Assembly (NCBI GenBank): GCA_963772335.1
Contig: CAVYXF010000010.1
Coordinates: 319,705 to 383,704, forward strand
Reading direction: 5' to 3'
Length of the DNA: 64,000 nucleotides
Source: CAVYXF01 sp963772335
GTDB taxonomy: Bacteria; Pseudomonadota; Alphaproteobacteria; Rhizobiales; Rhodomicrobiaceae
Numbering within the stretch: the stretch's first letter is position 1; the number at the start of each line of letters is the position of its first letter. The notes beneath the pieces are model-generated. The model had not been told where the DNA came from and ran no database searches. It saw nothing but the letters and a program-made list of their open reading frames with translations. Below are positions 36,824 to 44,722 of the stretch, piece after piece. The translations under genes and the position numbers were made by a program.

Positions 36824-37333
36824 TCAGTTTGCGTTAGGCCCGCAATAAACATCCCGCATCAGATATCGGACCAGCTTGCCGCTGTCGCCCGCGATGCTCT
36901 GTCCGATTTCAGCGAAGCCCAGCTTGGCGTGAAAGGCGTCGGATACGGGATTGGGAGGGCGCAGATTGACCTCGCAGGCAATTCGCCGGCGTCCCAGCCT
37001 GCCGGCCCGGCGGAAGAGATCGTCATAGAGGATGCGGCCGAGGCCAAGCCGCCGGTATGCCGCGCCGACCACAACGCGGTCGATATAGAGGAAGCTGTCG
37101 AAACGTTCGCGAAACCAAAGAAAATTAGGGCTGTTGTAGTTGGCGCTCTCATCGAAGACGAGAAGAAAGGCGGCATGCGGCGGGATGACGGTTGCCATGC
37201 TCGCGGCCGCAATCATGCGGTCGAGCTCTGCAAGGCCAAGCAGCGAAGTTTCCCGCGCGTGCTCGTTGTTCAGCGCCAGGATCAAGGCCCTGACGGCCGG
37301 ATCGTCGCCGATATCCTCGACCACAAATTCCAT
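36824..37333 (-). CDS. GNAT family N-acetyltransferase
   Basis: A 169-residue acetyltransferase. The core motif YIDRVVVGAAYRRLGLGRILYDDLFRRA (acetyl-CoA binding RxxGxG/A) is followed by ACEVNLRPPNPVSDAFHAKLGFAEIG, typical of GNAT domains. The start at 37333 (MEFVVEDIG) matches the domain boundary; the longer frame runs into a repeat element. Substrate unknown. Confidence 0.85.
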   Translation of the reverse strand: MEFVVEDIGDDPAVRALILALNNEHARETSLLGLAELDRMIAAASMATVIPPHAAFLLVFDESANYNSPNFLWFRERFDSFLYIDRVVVGAAYRRLGLGRILYDDLFRRAGRLGRRRIACEVNLRPPNPVSDAFHAKLGFAEIGQSIAGDSGKLVRYLMRDVYCGPNAN

Positions 37334-37366
37334 GGCGCAGCCCGCGTCGAGATTGGATCTTGTGCT

Positions 37367-37467
37367 TAGGGCATCGAACCGAAAAGTGTACGCACTTTTC
37401 GGATAAATCCGATGCACCAACAAAAGTTAGAGCGCAGCTCCGCGTTCAGCGGAGCGCCAGCGCTCTA
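37367..37467. repeat. Bipartite double-palindrome repeat, copy 2
   Basis: Same architecture as 27301-27405 but in the opposite orientation: a palindrome centred on CCGAAAAGTG...CACTTTTCGG (37379-37402) within GCATCG...CGATGC arms, an A-rich spacer, then a TAGAGCG...CGCTCTA hairpin (37428-37467). It lies between the divergent GNAT gene and murI. Confidence 0.85.
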
Positions 37468-37591
37468 GCAAGCGCCCCGCGCGTCCGCAGCGCCCCCCGC
37501 TGAATGCCAGGGGTGCGCGATGAAATTTGCCGCGGCGCAGTTTGTGGTCTATGCCTTGGCGCGGTGATTTCCGGCGAAGGAGGGCGGGCCA

Positions 37592-38467
37592 ATGCCCCGT
37601 CACGGCACACCCCGGCTTATCGTGTTCAACTCAGGGCTCGGCGGGCTGACGGTGCTGCGCACCCTGCGTGAGGCCGTCCCCGAAGCGCGCGTGACCTATA
37701 TCGCCGATGATGCTTGCTTCCCTTATGGCGGGCTAGCCGACGATGCGCTTATCGCCCGCATCGAGGCGGTGATCGGCGGCGCGATTGCCGAGCTCAAGCC
37801 CGATGCCGTGGTGATCGCGTGCAATACCGCCTCGACAATCGCCCTTCCCACTCTGCGCCAGGCCCATGCTCTGCCCTTCATTGGTACCGTGCCGGCGGTG
37901 AAGCCTGCCGCGCTCCTCAGCCAAAGCTGCATGATCTCTGTGCTCGGCACCCCCGCGACCGTTGCCCGCGACTATACCCGCGCACTGATCGCCGCTCATG
38001 GCGAGGGGTGCGACTATACGCTGGTCGGGGCAAGTCAGCTTGCGGCGCTGGCCGAGGCGGCGATGACCGGCGCCGATGTGCCGGATGAGGCAATCGCGGC
38101 GGAGATCGCGCCCTGCTTTGTGGAAAGGCAAGGAAAGCACACCGATGTCGTCGTGCTGGGCTGCACGCATTACCCACTGCTGATTTCCCGGTTGGAAAGG
38201 CTCGCGCCTTGGCCGGTCACCTGGCTCGACCCAGCTCCGGCGATCGCCCGGCGGACCGCCAATGTGCTTGCCGAGCTCGGCTTTGTGGTTGGGGTGGGCG
38301 CCTCGCGCCCGCGCGGCGAAATCCGCTTCACTTCGGGCAAGCGCGCGCCGGCGAGCCTCGCTAGCCTGCTTGAATTCTGCGGCTTAGACGCCAATTCGGC
38401 AGCTGAACCTGCCGCGCGGCCTCGCCCGCAGGAGACAACACCCCCGAGCCTGGAAAGCCCGCGATGA
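37592..38467 (+). CDS. murI: Glutamate racemase with Asp-to-Asn in the active-site loop
   Basis: Makes D-glutamate for peptidoglycan. The two catalytic cysteines are present: Cys77 in VIACNTAS and Cys191 in LGCTHYPLL, with His193. The N-terminal motif normally FDSGxGGL is FNSGLGGL here (Asn13, codon AAC at 37628-37630); the Asp at this position assists the catalytic cysteine in studied enzymes. At 291 residues, with a Pro/Ala-rich tail, length is normal. The stop overlaps the purB start by 4 bases. Confidence 0.92.
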   Translation: MPRHGTPRLIVFNSGLGGLTVLRTLREAVPEARVTYIADDACFPYGGLADDALIARIEAVIGGAIAELKPDAVVIACNTASTIALPTLRQAHALPFIGTVPAVKPAALLSQSCMISVLGTPATVARDYTRALIAAHGEGCDYTLVGASQLAALAEAAMTGADVPDEAIAAEIAPCFVERQGKHTDVVVLGCTHYPLLISRLERLAPWPVTWLDPAPAIARRTANVLAELGFVVGVGASRPRGEIRFTSGKRAPASLASLLEFCGLDANSAAEPAARPRPQETTPPSLESPR

Positions 38468-39759
38468 TTCCTCGCTATTCCCGCGCCGAAATGGCTGCGA
38501 TCTGGTCGCCCGAAAGCCGCTTCCGCATCTGGCAGGAGATCGAGACGCTGGCGACCGAAGCCATGGCGGAGCTCGGGGTCGTGCCGAAAGAAGCGGCCGA
38601 GGCGGTGCGCGCAAGGGGCGGCTTTGACATTGCCCGGATCGATGAGGTCGAGCGCGAGGTGAAGCACGATGTGATCGCTTTTCTCACCAGCCTTGCCGAG
38701 CATGTCGGGCCGGAGGCGCGCTTTGTGCATCAGGGGATGACCTCCTCCGATGTGCTGGATACCTGCTTCAACCTGCAGCTCGTGCGCGCCGCCGACATCC
38801 TCATCGCCGATCTCGACGCATTGCTGGCGGCCCTCAAGCGCCGGGCGCTGGAGCACAAGCACACGCCAACGATCGGGCGCAGCCATGGCATCCATGCCGA
38901 GCCGACCACCTTTGGGCTGAAGCTCGCCTATGCCTATGCCGAGTTCAGCCGCTGCCGCGAGCGGCTTGTGAATGCCCGCGCCGAGGTGGCGACGGCGAAA
39001 ATTTCTGGCGCGGTCGGCACTTTTGCCAATGTCGACCCGCGCGTGGAGGCCTATGTCGCCGAGAAGCTGGGCCTTCGCCCCGAGCCGATCTCCACGCAGA
39101 TCGTGCCCCGCGACCGCCACGCCATGTACTTCGCCACGCTTGCGGTGATCGCCTCGTCGGTTGAGAGGTTGGCGATCGAGATCCGCCATCTGCAGCGCAC
39201 CGAGGTCGGCGAGGCCGAAGAGTTCTTCTCGCAAGGCCAGAAGGGCTCATCCGCCATGCCGCACAAGCGCAATCCGGTGTTGACCGAAAACCTGACCGGC
39301 CTTGCGCGTATGGTGCGGGCCTATTGCCTGCCGGCCATGGAGGATGTGGCGCTGTGGCATGAGCGCGATATCTCCCACTCCTCGGTCGAGCGCATGATCG
39401 GCCCGGATGCGACCGTGACGCTGGATTTCGCCTTGGCGCGACTCGCCGGGGTGATCGATAGGCTGGTGGTCTATCCGGAGAAGATGCTGGAAAACCTGAA
39501 CAAATCTGGCGGCATCGTGCATTCGCAACGCGTATTGCTGGCCTTGACCCAGGCGGGCGTCTCCCGCGAGGACGCCTATCGGCTGGTGCAGAAGAATGCC
39601 ATGGCGGCCTGGCAGGGTGGCGGGGATTTCAAGACGCTGCTACTGGCCGATAGCGAGGTGCGCAGCGCGCTACCCGCCGAGCAGATCGAGGCGCTGTTCG
39701 ATCTGGGGTATCACACGAAAGCGGTCGAGACGATCTTCGGCCGCGTTTTCGGCGCGTGA
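38464..39759 (+). CDS. purB: Adenylosuccinate lyase
   Basis: Acts twice in purine synthesis, cleaving SAICAR and adenylosuccinate. A fumarase-superfamily enzyme with the signature loop GSSAMPHKRNPV (catalytic Ser), TSSDVLDT and GRSHGIHAEPTTFG (catalytic His). At 431 residues it is full length. Its ATG overlaps the murI stop (ATGA), so expression is coupled. The pur cluster for other steps is 2.5 kb downstream. Confidence 0.96.
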   Translation: MIPRYSRAEMAAIWSPESRFRIWQEIETLATEAMAELGVVPKEAAEAVRARGGFDIARIDEVEREVKHDVIAFLTSLAEHVGPEARFVHQGMTSSDVLDTCFNLQLVRAADILIADLDALLAALKRRALEHKHTPTIGRSHGIHAEPTTFGLKLAYAYAEFSRCRERLVNARAEVATAKISGAVGTFANVDPRVEAYVAEKLGLRPEPISTQIVPRDRHAMYFATLAVIASSVERLAIEIRHLQRTEVGEAEEFFSQGQKGSSAMPHKRNPVLTENLTGLARMVRAYCLPAMEDVALWHERDISHSSVERMIGPDATVTLDFALARLAGVIDRLVVYPEKMLENLNKSGGIVHSQRVLLALTQAGVSREDAYRLVQKNAMAAWQGGGDFKTLLLADSEVRSALPAEQIEALFDLGYHTKAVETIFGRVFGA

Positions 39760-39939
39760 GGCCAGTACATATCCTCAGCAGCAAAGCCTCGATCAGGGCG
39801 ATATTGTTTCTCCCGAGAACTCCTTTGTTCAAAATATCGTATGTATTGCTTAAATCTGCGATGAAGCCTATATTGGGGAGTGGTCTGTTCTTGCCCGCTA
39901 AATGTGGGGCAAGATTTGTCGCCGTTCACGGAGGTTTCC

Positions 39940-40281
39940 ATGCGCGTTCTCGGCGTTTTGAAAGCAGGCTGTCTGGCAGCGCTCGTTTCCACCGCTCTGA
40001 CGCCTGAGGCCAATGCACACTCTTTCGGAACTGTACTTACGCCACCTGCCGCAAAGTCACAGGTGCAGCCAGTCTGGTACGATTATTACGGCGGCGGCTA
40101 CTATCGCAATTATTATTACGACTACCCGCGCTACTATGGCGGCTACCGCCATTACGATTATGGCCGCTGCTGGGATTGCTATCGCCCCTATTACCACGGC
40201 GGCTATTATCGCAATTACTACCGGCCCCGCTATTACGATTACGGTTATTACCGCCCACGTCATTACTATTGGGGCTATTAG
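39940..40281 (+). CDS. Secreted Tyr/Gly-rich protein
   Basis: A 113-residue protein with GGAGG (39930-39934) five bases before the ATG. Signal peptide to about residue 25 (TPEANA), then a spacer, then about 65 residues made largely of Tyr, Arg, Gly, Asp and Pro in YYRNYY, YGGYR and RPRYYDYGYY units. Such proteins occur in alphaproteobacteria, probably exported and possibly surface associated; function unknown. The repeats make out-of-frame open frames on both strands. Confidence 0.8.
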   Translation: MRVLGVLKAGCLAALVSTALTPEANAHSFGTVLTPPAAKSQVQPVWYDYYGGGYYRNYYYDYPRYYGGYRHYDYGRCWDCYRPYYHGGYYRNYYRPRYYDYGYYRPRHYYWGY

Positions 40282-40385
40282 GAAGCTGGCAGCGGTATAG
40301 GACCGGCCACACTCGCCTGATTAAGTCAAACGCACGTACAACGGTGACAGATGCCGTAGACGAGCAGGCAGGTCCTAGCGCCTCT

Positions 40386-40634
40386 TCAATTGGCTAGAAA
40401 AGCGCGGATGGTATCAGCATTCACCGCCACAATAATCCCGGCGACAAAATACATGATGTCGCCCCACAGGCCGCGCTTCAGCCGATAGCCGAGGCCGGGG
40501 TTAAAGGCGTGCGCCATACTGCGATGGATGGTGACCGATTTGTAGGTGGTATAAGAGAAATCGAAGATGAGCTGGATGGTTTTTAGAACCACAAAAACCA
40601 GCGCCAGCAGCAGAATGTTGTAGACGATACCCAT
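40386..40634 (-). CDS. Small hypothetical membrane protein
   Basis: An 82-residue protein with one helix at the start (IVYNILLLALVFVVLKTIQLIF), a polar middle and a second helix at the end (WGDIMYFVAGIIVAVNADTI). The ATG at 40634 is preferred over 40655 because it starts just before the first helix. No known family was recognised. Confidence 0.6.
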   Translation of the reverse strand: MGIVYNILLLALVFVVLKTIQLIFDFSYTTYKSVTIHRSMAHAFNPGLGYRLKRGLWGDIMYFVAGIIVAVNADTIRAFLAN

Positions 40635-40859
40635 GACACAATCCCTCACCAGCAAGCCGCGCGCCTGCCTGTACTGCCCCGTTTTCTCCGCCCCGTTGCG
40701 GCCGGCCCGCCGGTCTTTTGAACCGCGCCGTGCGTCTCAGCCGCCCTGCCCCCACACCCTACGCCGCCGGGGCGGCATCGCTCTAGCACAGTGCACGGCG
40801 CAATGAAGCGTCCTTTTTTGGTACAGCGTTAATACCGCAGCGCGGTGCGCCGATAGACC

Positions 40860-41633
40860 TTATTTGCCGTCGATCACCTTCCTTGCCGCTTCCGCCGCCG
40901 CACTGATCCAGCCGGCGTCACTGGCGATGGCGATGACCGGCCAGCCCGTCCCAATCAGCATTCGTGCATATTCGACGTCATTGGCGAAAATGGTCGGAAT
41001 CACGTCGTACTCGTTGCATTTCGCCAAGAGGTGGTCGAGCGCCTGCACCACTTCCGGCGCGCGGATATCGGCATGCTTGCCGCCGGACAGGGTGATGGCG
41101 AGGTCGTTCGGGCCGGCGCAGATCGCGTCGAGCCCGGGGGTCGCCAAGATGGCGTCGAGATTGGCAAGCGCTGCCTTTGTCTCGATCTGGCCGCAGGCGA
41201 CGGTCCAGCCATTGGCATCACGGAAATAGTCGCCAAGGCCGAGCCGAGCCCGGTACGGCCCCCAGCTGCGGCTGCCCATCGGGGGATATTTCACCGCATC
41301 GACCAGCCGGCGCGCATCGTCTGCGGTGTTGATCATCGGGCAGATGACGCCCTGCGCACCCGCGTCCAGTGCGCGCCCGATCAGGCCCATATCGTTCCAT
41401 GCAACCCGGACCAGCGCCGGCACGTTCGACGCCCGTGCCGCGGTCATTGCCGCAATCAGCTCGCTACTGCCGCCCATCCCATGCTGCTGATCGATGGTGA
41501 CGAGGTCGGCGCCCGCCTCGGCCACCATCTCCACGATAAAGGCGTTCCCTATCGACAACCAGGCGTTGAACAGGGGCTTGCCGCGCGCCAGCTTTTCGCG
41601 CAAGAGATCGGAGTTGGCGGAGCCGGCGGTCAT
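40860..41633 (-). CDS. HpcH/HpaI family aldolase
   Basis: A 257-residue class II aldolase of the 2-keto-3-deoxy sugar acid / hydroxy-oxoheptanedioate type. Conserved features: DQQHGM (catalytic His, where most members have D-x-EHG), VRVAWND (Arg), ICPMINTADDA, QIET (metal Glu) and AGPNDLAITLSGG (metal Asp). Physiological substrate unclear. The start overlaps the 3' end of the DUF1476 gene by 4 bases, so they are coupled. Confidence 0.9.
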   Translation of the reverse strand: MTAGSANSDLLREKLARGKPLFNAWLSIGNAFIVEMVAEAGADLVTIDQQHGMGGSSELIAAMTAARASNVPALVRVAWNDMGLIGRALDAGAQGVICPMINTADDARRLVDAVKYPPMGSRSWGPYRARLGLGDYFRDANGWTVACGQIETKAALANLDAILATPGLDAICAGPNDLAITLSGGKHADIRAPEVVQALDHLLAKCNEYDVIPTIFANDVEYARMLIGTGWPVIAIASDAGWISAAAEAARKVIDGK

Positions 41634-41968
41634 GTGCTGCTCTTTCCGCCCTCCGCCTCGATCTGGCGGATGGCCGTCGCCATCAACTCCACCAAAGTGA
41701 GGCGAATTTGCTCATCCGATTGGGCCACGTTGTTGGCGTCGAAATCCTCCCGCAACTTGGCGACCAGGTCCTCATCGCCAGGCTTCTGGAAGTCGGCGCG
41801 GATCACGTCCTTCACATATGCATCGGACTGGGCACCCGCCAAACCCAGCTTTTCTGCCGCCCAAATGCCGAGCAGCTTGTTGCGCCGCACCGTCGCCCTG
41901 AAGCGCAACTCCTCATCGAGTGCGAATTTTCTCTCGAACGCCCTCTCCCGCTCGTCGAACGTGGTCAT
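41630..41968 (-). CDS. DUF1476 protein, F1Fo-ATPase zeta-subunit-like
   Basis: A 112-residue helical protein starting MTTFDERERAFERKFALDEELRF, the diagnostic N-terminus of DUF1476. In Paracoccus the member of this family is the zeta inhibitor of the F1Fo-ATPase, binding through this segment. GAGGAG precedes the ATG at 41968; a GTG at 41974 is an alternative. It is divergent from purC, a conserved neighbourhood in rhizobia. Confidence 0.9.
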   Translation of the reverse strand: MTTFDERERAFERKFALDEELRFRATVRRNKLLGIWAAEKLGLAGAQSDAYVKDVIRADFQKPGDEDLVAKLREDFDANNVAQSDEQIRLTLVELMATAIRQIEAEGGKSST

Positions 41969-42305
41969 CGGCACTCCTCATTTGTGCAATTTGCTGTCGT
42001 CCTGAAGCAAATGCTAGGCTTCGCTCCAGTTTCCCGCATTGTTCAGTATCAAGTCATAACCGCTTGACGCCGCCAATTCAACGCGTCGGCTACGCCCCAG
42101 CCGGCTCATCAAAAGATTGTTTCCCTGGTCCAAACCCGCTAGGGTCGCGAGGGAACACAGATGTGATTCAGGCTAGCCAAGGAGGAAGACGGTTGCGTGT
42201 CGCAGGCGTTGCCTGCTTGTTCGCGTCTCTATTCAAGCCTATATAACAGCCGCGTGCGGTGGCGCGCGGCCTTGTGTATTTTAGCCCTAAGGAGGTTCGA
42301 CACGA
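41969..42305 (+). promoter_or_regulatory. Intergenic region before purC with possible leader peptide
   Basis: The 337-base gap holds the purC promoter and a perfect ribosome binding site AAGGAGG (42289-42295). A second strong site, AAGGAGGAAG (42179-42188), precedes a TTG-started frame of 17 codons (42193-42246) that ends 59 bases before purC. It could be a leader peptide or chance. No purine repressor operator was recognised. Confidence 0.4.
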
Positions 42306-43076
42306 ATGAACCGCCGTCGCCGAATTTACGAGGGGAAGGCGAAGGTCCTTTATGAGGGGCCGGAACCCGGTACGCTTGTCCAGCACTTCAAGGACGACGC
42401 GACCGCCTTCAACAACAAAAAGCACGAACGTATCGAAGGCAAAGGGGTCCTGAATAATCGCATTTGCGAATATATCTTCTCTCGGCTCGGTGAGATCGGG
42501 GTTCCCACCCACTTCATTAAGCGGCTGAATATGCGCGAGCAGCTGATCCGCGAGGTGGAGATCATCCCGCTTGAGGTCGTCGTGCGCAATGTGGCGGCTG
42601 GCTCTATCGCTCAGCGTCTCGGCCTCGAAGAAGGCACGCAGCTGCCCCGCTCAATCGTGGAGTTCTATTACAAATCCGATCAGCTCGGCGATCCGATGGT
42701 GTCCGAGGAGCACATCACGGCGTTCGGCTGGGCGAACCCCCAGGAACTCGATGAGGTCATGGCGCTCTCGTTGCGCATCAACGACTTCATGACAGGGCTG
42801 TTTCTGGGCATCGGCATCCGCCTCGTCGATTTCAAGGTCGAGTTCGGCCGGCTCTACGACAATGAGATGGTGCGCATCGTGCTCGCCGACGAGATCAGCC
42901 CGGATTGCTGCCGCTTGTGGGATATCGAGACAAAAGACCGCCTGGACAAAGACCGATTCCGCCGCGATATGGGCGGCCTGGTCGAGGCCTACCAGGAAGT
43001 GGCGCGCCGGCTCGGCATTCTTGTGGAGAATGGCCATGCCAAGCCGAAGGGTCCCGTGCTGGTCCGCTCCAATTGA
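42306..43076 (+). CDS. purC: Phosphoribosylaminoimidazole-succinocarboxamide synthase
   Basis: SAICAR synthetase: joins CAIR and aspartate with ATP. At 256 residues it is the bacterial single-domain type: IYEGKAKVLYEG at the N-terminus, FKDDATAFNNKKHE (ATP site), EVVVRNVAAGS and DFKVEFGRLYD, LADEISPDCCRLWD. First gene of purC-purS-purQ-(unknown)-purL. Confidence 0.97.
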   Translation: MNRRRRIYEGKAKVLYEGPEPGTLVQHFKDDATAFNNKKHERIEGKGVLNNRICEYIFSRLGEIGVPTHFIKRLNMREQLIREVEIIPLEVVVRNVAAGSIAQRLGLEEGTQLPRSIVEFYYKSDQLGDPMVSEEHITAFGWANPQELDEVMALSLRINDFMTGLFLGIGIRLVDFKVEFGRLYDNEMVRIVLADEISPDCCRLWDIETKDRLDKDRFRRDMGGLVEAYQEVARRLGILVENGHAKPKGPVLVRSN

Positions 43077-43112
43077 GCTAAGAATCTTACCTATTCGTAC
43101 GAAGGTCGGTTT

Positions 43113-43358
43113 ATGAAAGCGCGGGTTACCGTAACGCTGAAAAGCGGTGTGCTCGATCCGCAAGGCAAGGCGATCGCGAATGCCGTTGCCGCGCTCGGCA
43201 TTCCAGGCGTCGATGATGTGCGACAAGGCAAGTTCATCGAGGTGAGCCTCGCCGAGACCGACCCGGCCCGGGCCCGCGATATCGTCGAGCGTATGTGCCG
43301 CGAGCTCCTGAGCAACCCCGTTATCGAGAACTACCGCTACGAGCTGGAGGGAGCATGA
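43113..43358 (+). CDS. purS: Phosphoribosylformylglycinamidine synthase subunit PurS
   Basis: Small subunit (81 residues) that bridges PurL and PurQ in the three-part FGAM synthase of Gram-positives and alphaproteobacteria. Conserved: KARVTVTLKSGVLDPQGKAI, GVDDVRQGKFIEV and the C-terminal LLSNPVIENYRYEL. Its stop overlaps the purQ start by 4 bases. Confidence 0.96.
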   Translation: MKARVTVTLKSGVLDPQGKAIANAVAALGIPGVDDVRQGKFIEVSLAETDPARARDIVERMCRELLSNPVIENYRYELEGA

Positions 43359-44044
43359 AGGCGAGCGTCGTCGTCTTTCCAGGCTCGAATTGCGACCGCG
43401 ACGCGGCTGTCGCGCTCAAGGCCGTGATGGGCCGGATGCCGGAGATGGTCTGGCATGGCGACAGCGACCTGCCGAAAAGCGACCTGATCGTGCTGCCCGG
43501 CGGCTTCTCCTATGGCGATTATCTGCGCTCCGGCGCCATGGCAGCCCACTCGCCGATCATGCGTGCCGTCGTGGAGGCGGCAAAGCGCGGCGTTGCGGTG
43601 CTCGGCATCTGCAATGGCTTTCAGGTGTTGACCGAAACCGGCTTGCTGCCCGGCGTGCTGATGCGCAATGCCTCTTTGAAATTCGTCTGCCGCGATGTGC
43701 ATGTCCGCCAGGAGACAAGCCCCGCGATATTTTGTGATCCCGCCGATGTCGGGCAGGTCAGGCGCATTCCCATCGCGCATAAAGACGGCAACTATTTTGC
43801 CGATAGCGCAACCCTCGACCGCCTTGAAGGTGAGGGCCTTATCACATTTCGCTATTGCGACGAGACAGGCGCCGTGACCACGGCCGCCAATCCGAACGGC
43901 TCGCAGCGCAATATTGCCGGGATCTGCGACCCGAGCGGGCGCGTTCTCGGCATGATGCCGCATCCGGAGCGGGCGATCGATATGCTGCTCGGCAGCACCG
44001 ACGGCCTCAGCCTTTTCGAGCGCGCCGTCGCCACGGTTCATTAG
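43355..44044 (+). CDS. purQ: Phosphoribosylformylglycinamidine synthase subunit PurQ
   Basis: Class I glutamine amidotransferase that supplies ammonia to PurL. At 229 residues, catalytic Cys86 lies in LGICNGFQVL and the His-Glu pair in MMPHPERA. The N-terminal FPGSNCDRD is diagnostic of PurQ. The start at 43355, overlapping purS, fits the domain; an upstream frame to 43295 is only read-through. Confidence 0.97.
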   Translation: MKASVVVFPGSNCDRDAAVALKAVMGRMPEMVWHGDSDLPKSDLIVLPGGFSYGDYLRSGAMAAHSPIMRAVVEAAKRGVAVLGICNGFQVLTETGLLPGVLMRNASLKFVCRDVHVRQETSPAIFCDPADVGQVRRIPIAHKDGNYFADSATLDRLEGEGLITFRYCDETGAVTTAANPNGSQRNIAGICDPSGRVLGMMPHPERAIDMLLGSTDGLSLFERAVATVH

Positions 44045-44092
44045 CCGGGACGGCGACGTCCGCGGCCGATTCAAGCAAATGGGAGAGACGTC

Positions 44093-44500
44093 ATGGGGTT
44101 CGATGAAGAGGTTGATCAGCTCAAACGGGAACTGCAGACACCCAAGCTCGATGCGGCAGGGCGAAAGCAGGCGACCACAAATCTCTGCCAAAAGCTGACC
44201 GACACGATCCAGACCCGCAGGTTGGAATTCGTCATGGACAGCGGCGGGGAGCCGGCGATTATCATCCGGCACAAGCAGACGAATGAGAAGCTCGCCAGCG
44301 TGTTCGTCAATGACGATGGCAGCATTACCTTCCAGTCGCAGGGCATGGAGGACGAGGCGGAAGAAGATTTCGAGGATGCCGGCTATTTCCCGCCTTACGT
44401 CGAATATTACGACGAGGCGGAATTCCTGGAAGAGGCGCCGGAGATGCTCAAGCAGGGCGTTGCCGAATATGAGCTCGACCAGGAGGAGAGCGAAACCTGA
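44093..44500 (+). CDS. Hypothetical acidic protein within the pur operon
   Basis: A 135-residue protein without signal or membrane segment: a helical N-terminus (FDEEVDQLKRELQ), a middle beta-like part (EPAIIIRHKQTNEKLASVFVNDDGSITFQ) and a strongly acidic C-terminus (DEAEEDFEDAG, YYDEAEFLEEAPEML). It lies between purQ and purL, 48 bases after purQ and followed by a terminator-like hairpin. I know of no family with confidence. The acidic tail suggests a protein partner rather than an enzyme. Confidence 0.55.
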   Translation: MGFDEEVDQLKRELQTPKLDAAGRKQATTNLCQKLTDTIQTRRLEFVMDSGGEPAIIIRHKQTNEKLASVFVNDDGSITFQSQGMEDEAEEDFEDAGYFPPYVEYYDEAEFLEEAPEMLKQGVAEYELDQEESET

Positions 44501-44538
44501 TGCTGCCGCTGTAATGGGATGGTGCCCAGCCAGGGACG

Positions 44539-44562
44539 AAGCCCCTTCATACGGAGGGGCTT
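44539..44562 (+). terminator. Terminator-like hairpin before purL
   Basis: An 8-bp perfect stem AAGCCCCT (44539-44546) with AGGGGCTT (44555-44562), followed by TTCGCTT. It could attenuate transcription between the unknown pur-operon gene and purL, or insulate purL with its own promoter. Confidence 0.55.
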
Positions 44563-44722
44563 TCGCTTATAGAGGCCGCCAAACCGAGGCGCAAATGATA
44601 GTGGCTCACTGCGAACCAAGCATAACGGATGACACGCACCGGCTCATCAACCAGCACGATATTGCCCTCTCCCCAAAGGCGAACGCTTCTCGTTCGTCAG
44701 ACGTCCGGGTGAGGGCGCGGTA

